Shown here in pieces: positions 42,924 through 48,925 of a DNA stretch of 48,925 nucleotides (position 1 is its first letter; each line of letters starts with the position of its first letter). A program made the translations under genes and the position numbers. The stretch is from Nanobdellota archaeon (GTDB lineage Archaea; Nanobdellota; Nanobdellia; Woesearchaeales; GCA-2686295): NCBI GenBank assembly GCA_018819065.1, contig JAHJQL010000033.1, positions 1 to 48,925 of the forward strand, in the 5' to 3' direction. The notes beneath the pieces are model-generated. The model did no database searches and had not been told where the DNA came from. It saw only the letters and a program-made list of their open reading frames with translations.

Positions 42924-42958
42924 GGGGTGAAGTAGTCACTCCAAGCTGATTCTTGGAG
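42924..42958 (+). promoter_or_regulatory. Leader with two mutually exclusive hairpins and a masked ribosome-binding site
   Basis: GGGGTG (42924-42929) can pair with CACTCC (42937-42942), one G-U pair included. CTCCAA (42939-42944) can pair exactly with TTGGAG (42953-42958). The two share CTCC, so only one can form. The second hairpin buries GGAG, which lies 9 nt before the ATG at 42968 and is the best ribosome-binding site. The promoter is probably TTTTTAAAAAC near 42890. This is the architecture of translational switches; no ligand class is recognised. Confidence 0.45.
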
Positions 42959-42967
42959 ATTTAGATA

Positions 42968-43819
42968 ATGGCCGAAACAAATTCAACAGAAAATAAAGAT
43001 ACAGTTTATTTGGTTGGTTCTTTTTTTAATTTTAGAAGTGAAATGATTCAAGCGCTTCCAAATGTAAATTTTATAGATGCTAGAAAAAACAGGCAGTCAA
43101 GAATGTCAGCAACTAATGAGGATGATCTTTATTCAGCAATACATTCTCCTTTGACATTAGCCGTTTTTCCAAAAGGTAAGACTCCTGGTGTGATGACTTT
43201 TGTAGAAATTGGTGCATCATATTTCTCTGGGAATGATTTAATAGTTGTTGATGAATGCGGCCTTAATATGCCTTTTTTAAAAGAAATCAGCAAGGAATAT
43301 CTTTCAAGCATCGACGACGCAATTGATTATATGAAAAGTTATAATGTTCCTGATAAAAAGCCAGAATTGTTCAAAGAGAATCTTAATCGGATTGGAACTA
43401 TTTATTTTTGTGGAAATACTGATTATGGCTTGCAAGTAGTTCATGAACTCGCTTCAAAACTCCGACCTGATAAAGAATATATAATGAAATCAGAAAATAT
43501 AATGGATGACGTTAAGAAGATTGATAAATTTGATTTAATGGCGGTGCATTTCCCAAAAAATATACCTATTGACAGGGAGAGCTGCTTTATGATGGGAGGA
43601 GCTGTAGCAAGGTATATTCCAATAATTGAAAAAGCAGAAGATGTCTTTCCATATTCTCCGCTTGTTGGTGGTCTTCAAAGAAGGTTAGTCAATGACTTGC
43701 TTGGAATGCTCTACTACATAGTCAACGTTGACAATGCAAGTCTCTTTGCACAAGAAGGATTTCCATCAGAACCAGAGATGATGTATGGTTTTTTTAAGAA
43801 GTTTGGAGATAAAGGGTAA
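42968..43819 (+). CDS. Nucleoside 2-deoxyribosyltransferase-like protein
   Basis: 283 aa. The N-terminal half (TVYLVGSFFNF, DDLYSAIHSP, LTLAVFPKGKTPGVMTFVEIGAS) resembles nucleoside 2-deoxyribosyltransferase-fold proteins, in which the Glu of a -EIG- motif is catalytic; here it is FVEIGAS. The C-terminal half looks like a second, diverged Rossmann-like unit (TIYFCGNTDYGLQVV, LMAVHFPKNIP). It is the first gene of a three-gene unit, 11 nt before the HAD gene, under the double-hairpin leader. Nucleotide or sugar-phosphate binding is plausible; exact activity is not. Confidence 0.55.
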   Translation: MAETNSTENKDTVYLVGSFFNFRSEMIQALPNVNFIDARKNRQSRMSATNEDDLYSAIHSPLTLAVFPKGKTPGVMTFVEIGASYFSGNDLIVVDECGLNMPFLKEISKEYLSSIDDAIDYMKSYNVPDKKPELFKENLNRIGTIYFCGNTDYGLQVVHELASKLRPDKEYIMKSENIMDDVKKIDKFDLMAVHFPKNIPIDRESCFMMGGAVARYIPIIEKAEDVFPYSPLVGGLQRRLVNDLLGMLYYIVNVDNASLFAQEGFPSEPEMMYGFFKKFGDKG

Positions 43820-43830
43820 AAGGATAAATT

Positions 43831-44478
43831 ATGGCTCAAAGTTTTAATGCTCAAGGAGTATTGTATTATCCAATTGTAAGATATTTTAGAAAAGAATTAG
43901 CAGTACCACATTTTATGGTTGAAAACTTATCAAAGATAGACCCTGAAAAGCTTAAGTTCTATGGTTTTAAAGGATTAGTGTTTGATAAAGACAACACATT
44001 AACAGCTCCTTACGTAAATCAAATACACTCATCAATAGAAAAAGAGTTTGAGGATTATAAAAGAATATTTGGCGATAAAATTGCGATAATTTCTAATTCT
44101 GCTGGGACAAAGGATGACAAGAATTATAAGGATGCAATTCAGATAAAAAATGATTTAGGCATTAATGTGCTTAGACACAATCAAAAAAAACCTGGTGGAA
44201 TAGGTTCAGTTATTGATTATTTTGGTGTTGAGCCAAACGAGTTAGTTATGTTTGGAGATAGAGTTTTTACTGATATAGTATTTGGAAACAGATACGGGAT
44301 GCTCACAGTCCACGTTGCGTTATTGTCAAAAGAAAATGATAATAAGGCTGCAGCAAAGATAAGAGATTATGAAATTCGTTTAGTAAAAAAGCTAGTTGCA
44401 CAAGGAATAAATGCGCCAAAGCATAACATGTTTCATTCAGATATTTGCATTGAAAATTTATTGGACAGAGGATTTTAA
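43831..44478 (+). CDS. HAD-superfamily phosphatase resembling GEP4/YqeG
   Basis: 215 aa. HAD motif I is GLVFDKDNTLTAP (Asp52, Asp54), motif II ISNSAGT, motif III KKPGG and motif IV FGDRVFTDIVFGN. This order and the SNSAGT and GDRVFTDI wording match the GEP4 phosphatidylglycerophosphate phosphatase/YqeG family. By family, an analogous archaetidylglycerol-phosphate phosphatase role is possible, but it is not shown. A hydrophobic N-terminal portion could associate with membrane. It begins 11 nt after the deoxyribosyltransferase-like gene and ends 2 nt before the next. Confidence 0.7.
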   Translation: MAQSFNAQGVLYYPIVRYFRKELAVPHFMVENLSKIDPEKLKFYGFKGLVFDKDNTLTAPYVNQIHSSIEKEFEDYKRIFGDKIAIISNSAGTKDDKNYKDAIQIKNDLGINVLRHNQKKPGGIGSVIDYFGVEPNELVMFGDRVFTDIVFGNRYGMLTVHVALLSKENDNKAAAKIRDYEIRLVKKLVAQGINAPKHNMFHSDICIENLLDRGF

Positions 44479-44480
44479 CT

Positions 44481-45008
44481 ATGGCTGACATCGTTAATTA
44501 TTTCAGCTACCAGATTCCGCATAACATGGTTATGTTTATAGGAACAGAGAAAGACCAGATAATAAACACAATATCTTACTATAAGAATGAACGTGGTCAG
44601 GATGAGGTGCAGCTTCCTTCGCTTGATGAGATAATAAAGCTCAACGAGATAAATATAGATGTTGCTTTTCCCATGTTAAAGATTGATCATTGCATCTCTG
44701 CAGAGGTAAGAGATAACGTGTTTTTTCATGTGAACGTCAATGCCTTTGTTTACATTCAGCATATAAGTCGCCAGTATGAGTGTTTTAAAAGAGGAGATTT
44801 GTACAAGTTTAAGGCAGGTGCGCCAGTATTTGGACTTTGGTTCTTGCCAGAATATATAATGAAAGGAATTAAGGAGTATGATTGGCTCCAGCACAAACAA
44901 CAAATGGGTGAATGGATGGAAAACAGAGAGAAAGTCATGAACGATTTAGAAAAAAAAGGCGTGATAGCAAGACCAAAACTTTTTGGCCCTCCAATAATAA
45001 TGAATTAA
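44481..45008 (+). CDS. Unknown 175-aa protein, third gene of the HAD unit
   Basis: I do not recognise this protein. It has mixed alpha/beta character without a signal peptide or TM segment. It has two Cys and several aromatic clusters (FGLWFLPEYIM, EYDWLQHKQQ), and ends with a helix followed by RPKLFGPP. ATG lies 2 nt after the HAD stop, so it is expressed with the two genes upstream. A TATA-like region and T-run follow before the aminotransferase. Confidence 0.55.
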   Translation: MADIVNYFSYQIPHNMVMFIGTEKDQIINTISYYKNERGQDEVQLPSLDEIIKLNEINIDVAFPMLKIDHCISAEVRDNVFFHVNVNAFVYIQHISRQYECFKRGDLYKFKAGAPVFGLWFLPEYIMKGIKEYDWLQHKQQMGEWMENREKVMNDLEKKGVIARPKLFGPPIIMN

Positions 45009-45065
45009 TTCTAAATCGAAAAATTTATATGCATTCTTTTTTCTTGTTATTTACAGGTTAGCTAT

Positions 45066-46223
45066 ATGAATAGGTTTTCAAAAAACGTTGATTCCATAAC
45101 TCAAAGTGCTACTCTAGCGATAAACTCACAAGCGAAAAATATTCAAAATAAAGGTTCTCGTGTTTTAAGTTTTGCAGCCGGTGAACCAAAGTTTTCTCTT
45201 TTTGATAATGTCAAGGCAGCTGGAATTCAAGCCATTAAAGATAACTTTGCGCAGTACACTCCTGTGTCTGGAATACCAGAACTAAAAAAAGCTATATGCA
45301 ATAAGTTTAAAACGGAAAACAAAATATTGTATTCAGAAGATGAAATAATGGTTTCTAATGGTGGAAAACAAGTGTTGTTTAACATTTTATTCTCATTGCT
45401 AAACAAGAATGAAACAGTGATTATTCCTAAACCGTATTGGGTTAGTTATATCGAACAAGTAAAACTTTCAGGAGGAACGAGTGTTCTTGCTGAGACAGAT
45501 AATTTTCAGATAAAAGCTGATTTGATTGAAGATAAGATTAATTCAAAAACAAAAGTAATCATTCTTAATTCTCCATCAAATCCTACCGGATCTGTAATTA
45601 AAAAAAAAGAGTTGAACAAAATTGCAGATGTCGTTGTTGAAAATGACCTATTTATTATCTCTGATGAGGTTTATGAACATTTTGTTTATGATAATTGCAA
45701 GCATTACAGCATTGCTTCACTTAATAGCGAGATTAAAGAAAAAACAATTACTGTTAATGCAGCATCAAAAACGTATGCTATGACTGGTTTACGAGTGGGA
45801 TACTCTGCAGCTCCAATAGAGATTACAAATCTTATGAATAATCTTCAAAGTCATACAACATCAGGTGTTTGTTCAATTGCACAAAAAATGGCTTTGTCTG
45901 CACTCACAGAATCTCAAGATTTGGTAAGACTGAATAGAGATATTTTTCAAAAGCAAAGAAATTATATGGTAAAAACATTGAATAAGATTGGCCTACCTTG
46001 TGTTAAACCAGAAGGGGCGTTCTATGCTTTTCCATCAATACAAAAGTCTAAACTTAAATCACTGGAGTTTTGTAAGAAATTGCTTGAAGAACAACGTGTT
46101 GCAGTGGTGCCAGGAGTTGCGTTTGGATCGGACAATCATATTCGCTTGAGTTTTGGTGAAAAAACTGAGGATATGAAAGAAGGTCTTGATAGAATGGAGA
46201 AATTTATGAGGTGTTTAACTTGA
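45066..46223 (+). CDS. aspC: Aspartate aminotransferase-type PLP enzyme
   Basis: 385 aa, class I aminotransferase. FAAGEPKFS near the N-terminus, NSPSNPTG, SDEVYEHFVYD and the PLP-binding Lys in AASKTYAMTGLRVGY (about 234) are present, and an Arg in NHIRLSFG binds the substrate carboxylate. The usual reaction is oxaloacetate plus glutamate to aspartate plus 2-oxoglutarate; its coupling to PEP carboxylase directly downstream strongly suggests aspartate formation. Its TGA overlaps the TTG start of ppcA. Confidence 0.88.
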   Translation: MNRFSKNVDSITQSATLAINSQAKNIQNKGSRVLSFAAGEPKFSLFDNVKAAGIQAIKDNFAQYTPVSGIPELKKAICNKFKTENKILYSEDEIMVSNGGKQVLFNILFSLLNKNETVIIPKPYWVSYIEQVKLSGGTSVLAETDNFQIKADLIEDKINSKTKVIILNSPSNPTGSVIKKKELNKIADVVVENDLFIISDEVYEHFVYDNCKHYSIASLNSEIKEKTITVNAASKTYAMTGLRVGYSAAPIEITNLMNNLQSHTTSGVCSIAQKMALSALTESQDLVRLNRDIFQKQRNYMVKTLNKIGLPCVKPEGAFYAFPSIQKSKLKSLEFCKKLLEEQRVAVVPGVAFGSDNHIRLSFGEKTEDMKEGLDRMEKFMRCLT

Positions 46224-47689
46224 ATGTGTCAAGATTAATGTCAACGCAGCATCCAGACAACGTCACATCACCTTTCTTTGCAAAAGAGGTGGTTATGAGC
46301 GGAGATGATGAGATAGAAGAAGCATTTTACACTTATTCTCATCTTAATGTTGACGAGCAACTTTGGGATTCGGAAGGAAAGGAGGTTGATAACTTTGTTG
46401 TTAAAAAATTATTTTCAAGATATCCTTCCTATTTTCAAAAGCAGGTTTTAGGAAAAGATAAATTCCTGACAATGAGAGTTCCAAATCCAGATGTAGAAAA
46501 ATCAGAGGGCAAAATACTCTTAGAGGCATTAAACTCAATTCCGCGTAATTTTGATATAGGAAAAATATTCTACGGAAAAGATGTTCCGCCAATATTTGAA
46601 GTTGTTATTCCCATGTGCTTCTCAGAGAAAAATCTTATTCGCGTTCATGAATATTATAAAAAATATATAATTAACACTCAGCATACTTCAATAATAAAGG
46701 ATGATATCAAGATATCTGACTGGTTGGGTAAATTTAGCCCTGAGAACATCAGAGTCACTCCTTTATTTGAAACAAAAGATGCAATAATAAACGCTGATAA
46801 GTATGTGGAGAAATATATTGAATTTGAAAAAATTGAGAATCTGCAACGAGTCTGGTTTGCAAGAAGTGACCCTGCATTAAATTATGGCTCAACAGCTACT
46901 GTACTTATCGAAAAAATTGGGTTGTTGAAATTGCATGATCTTCAAGAAAAACTATCAATAGAGATGCTTCCCATAATCGGCTGTGGATCAGCTCCATTTC
47001 GAGGTAATTTTAAGCCAACAAACGTGATGGATATGGTTAGTGAGTATCCGAGTATTCAGACGTTTACTTTACAGTCTGCATTTAAATATGATTTTCCATT
47101 AAAAGATGTGTTAAATGGAATAGAGAAGATTAAAGAGACTAAGAGAAAGAACCCTCTTTATGTCGATGTAAACCAGTCAATTAATTATATCAACAAGATG
47201 GAAAAAGAATACATAAGCTCAATCAAATTATTAGCTCCGATGATTAATATGATGAGCGAATATGTTCCACAGAGAAGAAAACGTAAGCTTCATATTGATC
47301 TTTTTGGATATTCAAGAAGCGCAGAAGGCATTCATTTGCCAAGAGCAATTAGTTTTTGTGCTTCTCTTTATTCACTAGGTCTTCCTCCAGAGATCCTAGG
47401 CTTATCTGTATTAGATGAGAAAGAAATAGAACAGATTAGACAATCTTATCAGGGAATTGATCAAGATCTTGCAGATGCATTTCAATATGTCAACAAAGAG
47501 AATTTGTCCTATTTTCCAATAGAGATAAAAAAGAAAGTCCTTAAAGTATTAAACATGTTTGAATATGAAGTGGATGCACGTCATAAGGAGATAACAAGCG
47601 ATATAATGAAAGCCTTCAAGAAGCGAGATGTGATGGCAATACAGAATGGAATTGTAAAAGCTGGAAGTCTAAGACAATTCTTGGGTTGA
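46220..47689 (+). CDS. ppcA: Phosphoenolpyruvate carboxylase, archaeal type
   Basis: About 489 aa, matching the short archaeal PEP carboxylases rather than the roughly 900-aa bacterial enzyme. The N-terminal LMSTQHPDNVTSPFF is diagnostic, and GCGSAPFRGNF and LFGYSRSAEG follow as in the family. It makes oxaloacetate from PEP and bicarbonate. TTG at 46220 is chosen: GAGGTG at 46208-46213 lies 6 nt upstream, and the start overlaps the aspC stop as TTGA. The alternative GTG at 46211 would sit inside that ribosome-binding site. The pair aspC-ppcA makes aspartate for purine and other synthesis. Confidence 0.92.
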   Translation: MNVSRLMSTQHPDNVTSPFFAKEVVMSGDDEIEEAFYTYSHLNVDEQLWDSEGKEVDNFVVKKLFSRYPSYFQKQVLGKDKFLTMRVPNPDVEKSEGKILLEALNSIPRNFDIGKIFYGKDVPPIFEVVIPMCFSEKNLIRVHEYYKKYIINTQHTSIIKDDIKISDWLGKFSPENIRVTPLFETKDAIINADKYVEKYIEFEKIENLQRVWFARSDPALNYGSTATVLIEKIGLLKLHDLQEKLSIEMLPIIGCGSAPFRGNFKPTNVMDMVSEYPSIQTFTLQSAFKYDFPLKDVLNGIEKIKETKRKNPLYVDVNQSINYINKMEKEYISSIKLLAPMINMMSEYVPQRRKRKLHIDLFGYSRSAEGIHLPRAISFCASLYSLGLPPEILGLSVLDEKEIEQIRQSYQGIDQDLADAFQYVNKENLSYFPIEIKKKVLKVLNMFEYEVDARHKEITSDIMKAFKKRDVMAIQNGIVKAGSLRQFLG

Positions 47690-47741
47690 TAAATAATGAA
47701 TTGATTAACTTTTTAAAACAATCCTTCTTTTTTTTCTTTTC

Positions 47742-48719
47742 ATGATAACTATTGGCATTGAAAGCACCGCTCACACATTCGGAGTTGCAATTCTACGAGA
47801 CGACAAAGTTTTAAGCAATGTGAAGGATTCTTACACGACAAAGTCTGGTGGTATGATTCCTGGAAGGAGTGCAGATCATCACGTAGATGTCTGCGATGTT
47901 GTTTTAAAAAATTCTCTTGAAAAATCAGGCGTTAAATTAAGCGAAGTTGATATAATTGCTTTTTCTCAAGGGCCTGGAATTGGTCATTGCTTAAGAATTG
48001 GTGCTGTTTTTGCAAGAAGTCTCTCAATACTACTAAAAAAACCACTTGTTGGTGTCAATCACTGCATTGCTCACTTGGAAATTGGCAGGCTTTCTGGAGC
48101 AACTGACCCTATTCTTCTTTATGCAAGTGGCGCAAACACGCAGATAATCGCTTATGATGGTGGCAAGTACAGGATTTTTGGAGAGACCCTTGATATAGGA
48201 ATTGGAAATCTTCTTGACACTGTTGGAAGAGCGCTTGGGCTTGGTTTTCCAGCGGGGCCTACTATTGAAAAGTTTGCTAAAGGTGGAAAAAAATATGTAC
48301 CGCTTCCTTACGCTGTCAAAGGCATGGATGTCTCTTTTGGAGGCCTTCACACAAACTTAAAGCACAAGATACAATCTGGAAAGTTTTCAAAAGAGGACTT
48401 ATGTTATTCGTTGCAGGAGACTGTCTTTGCAATGCTTGTTGAGGTTTCTGAAAGAGCAATGGCTCACTGTGAGAAAAAAGAATTAGTCCTTGGCGGTGGT
48501 GTTGCCTGTAACTCTCGACTTAAAGAAATGGCTAACATCATGTGCAGCGAAAGAGGTGCAAAGTGTTTTATCCCACAAAACCAGTTTCTCGTTGACAACG
48601 CCGCGATGATTGGTTTGACTGGCTACTTGATGTTTAAAGCTGGCAACAAGATAACTGTTGAGGATAGCGCTATTCGTCCTTACGAGCGAACTGACGATGT
48701 TGAGGTCAATTGGCGTTGA
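47742..48719 (+). CDS. kae1: tRNA N6-threonylcarbamoyladenosine biosynthesis protein Kae1
   Basis: 325 aa, ASKHA-fold catalytic subunit of the archaeal KEOPS complex, which makes t6A at tRNA position 37. Metal-binding His pair in GVNHCIAHLE, nucleotide-binding ASGANTQI, GIGNLLDTVGR, FGGLHTNLK, GGGVACNSRL and the late Asp in LVDNAAMIG are all in place. It lacks the Bud32 kinase domain fused in some archaea; the partner must be elsewhere. It is preceded by T-runs after ppcA and starts with a short leader. Confidence 0.95.
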   Translation: MITIGIESTAHTFGVAILRDDKVLSNVKDSYTTKSGGMIPGRSADHHVDVCDVVLKNSLEKSGVKLSEVDIIAFSQGPGIGHCLRIGAVFARSLSILLKKPLVGVNHCIAHLEIGRLSGATDPILLYASGANTQIIAYDGGKYRIFGETLDIGIGNLLDTVGRALGLGFPAGPTIEKFAKGGKKYVPLPYAVKGMDVSFGGLHTNLKHKIQSGKFSKEDLCYSLQETVFAMLVEVSERAMAHCEKKELVLGGGVACNSRLKEMANIMCSERGAKCFIPQNQFLVDNAAMIGLTGYLMFKAGNKITVEDSAIRPYERTDDVEVNWR

Positions 48720-48769
48720 CCGATGCTCATAAATTGCAAAAATTTATGTTGTTGAGGTCAATTGGCGTT
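48699..48769 (+). repeat. Short duplication of the kae1 3' end with a hairpin between the copies
   Basis: TGTTGAGGTCAATTGGCGTT at 48699-48718 (the end of kae1) recurs at 48749-48768, just after its stop codon. Between them CATAAATT (48728-48735) pairs with AATTTATG (48741-48748) over a 5-nt loop. Confidence 0.7.
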
Positions 48770-48833
48770 AAACTAATTTAATTTTTAGGCTTCATCCAAT
48801 AAATACTTTAAGTCGTTATTCTTATAGAATTTT

Positions 48834-48925
48834 ATGGGAGAGCCAAATATTCGGCTCAACCCACAAATAGACTCTATCCGAAATAGAGTCTTGTTGGAAA
48901 GGGCTGTTAAGCTTTTACTCTCGAT
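48834..48925 (+). CDS. Start of an unidentified gene running off the window
   Basis: From ATG 48834 the frame is open to the end of the window (30 codons, starting MGEPNIRLNPQIDS then RVLLERAVKLLLS). It looks like protein, with an amphipathic helix, but the fragment is too short to assign. Two inverted repeats overlap it: GAGCC/GGCTC (48839-48855 region) and AGACTCTAT/ATAGAGTCT (48871-48893), so a structured RNA is an alternative. Confidence 0.4.
   Translation, partial: MGEPNIRLNPQIDSIRNRVLLERAVKLLLS

Overview
The window looks like an AT-rich archaeal chromosome segment, most likely from a DPANN-type lineage close to Woesearchaeota or Pacearchaeota; that placement is inference. The archaeal signs are a membrane-anchored LonB protease, a Kae1-type tRNA-modification protein, an archaeal-type PEP carboxylase, a PurO IMP cyclohydrolase, TATA-like boxes 20-35 nt upstream of start codons with little or no leader, and frequent TTG/GTG starts. 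Mixed in are bacterial-style genes: a single-chain pyruvate:ferredoxin oxidoreductase, a stand-alone AICAR formyltransferase, a YrbL-like kinase and an MTH1-like Nudix hydrolase.

Layout. 1-0.93 kb: debris of two genes that both break at the same point near 557. 1.1-3.5 kb: a two-HTH Lrp-type regulator divergent from a radical SAM protein. 3.65-10.95 kb: a tight purine operon guaA-guaB-purA-purN-like-purO-purH. 11.0-17.9 kb: two tandem secreted proteases with nearly identical promoters, signal peptides, C-terminal Ig-like domains and 3' flanks, but unrelated catalytic cores (subtilisin S8 and papain C1), with a decayed purH tail between them. 18.1 kb: an isolated 21-codon microprotein gene. 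18.3-21.8 kb: pyruvate:ferredoxin oxidoreductase. 21.8-26.3 kb: a toxin-antitoxin pair, Nudix and HD-like proteins, and an overlapping operon of PLP decarboxylase, nucleotidyltransferase and HIT protein. 26.5-30.2 kb: UDP-glucose epimerase, sugar nucleotidyltransferase, acetyltransferase and MFS transporter. 30.4-36.7 kb: an island of toxin-antitoxin-like pairs, several with palindromic operators, interrupted by a coiled-coil protein, a membrane hydrolase and serS with a short leader ORF. 36.8-37.15 kb: a GC-rich, repeat-bearing, highly folded element with its own TATA box and T-run, a candidate ncRNA. 37.15-42.8 kb: YrbL-like kinase, phosphodiesterase, LonB, rhomboid protease, cation exchanger. 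42.9-45.0 kb: a three-gene operon (deoxyribosyltransferase-like, GEP4-like HAD phosphatase, unknown) behind a leader with two mutually exclusive hairpins. 45.1-48.9 kb: aspartate aminotransferase, PEP carboxylase, Kae1, and the start of a further gene.

How the parts fit. Pyruvate oxidoreductase, PEP carboxylase and aspartate aminotransferase link three-carbon metabolism to oxaloacetate and aspartate; aspartate is the substrate of the PurA encoded in the purine operon, and that operon covers IMP closure plus both exits to AMP and GMP (purB is not in the window). The least explained and most interesting items are the core-swapped protease pair, the microprotein with a GCGCC tail, the GC-rich RNA-like element, the double-hairpin leader, and the decarboxylase/nucleotidyltransferase/HIT operon. 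All calls come from reading sequence and translations; no database search was run.
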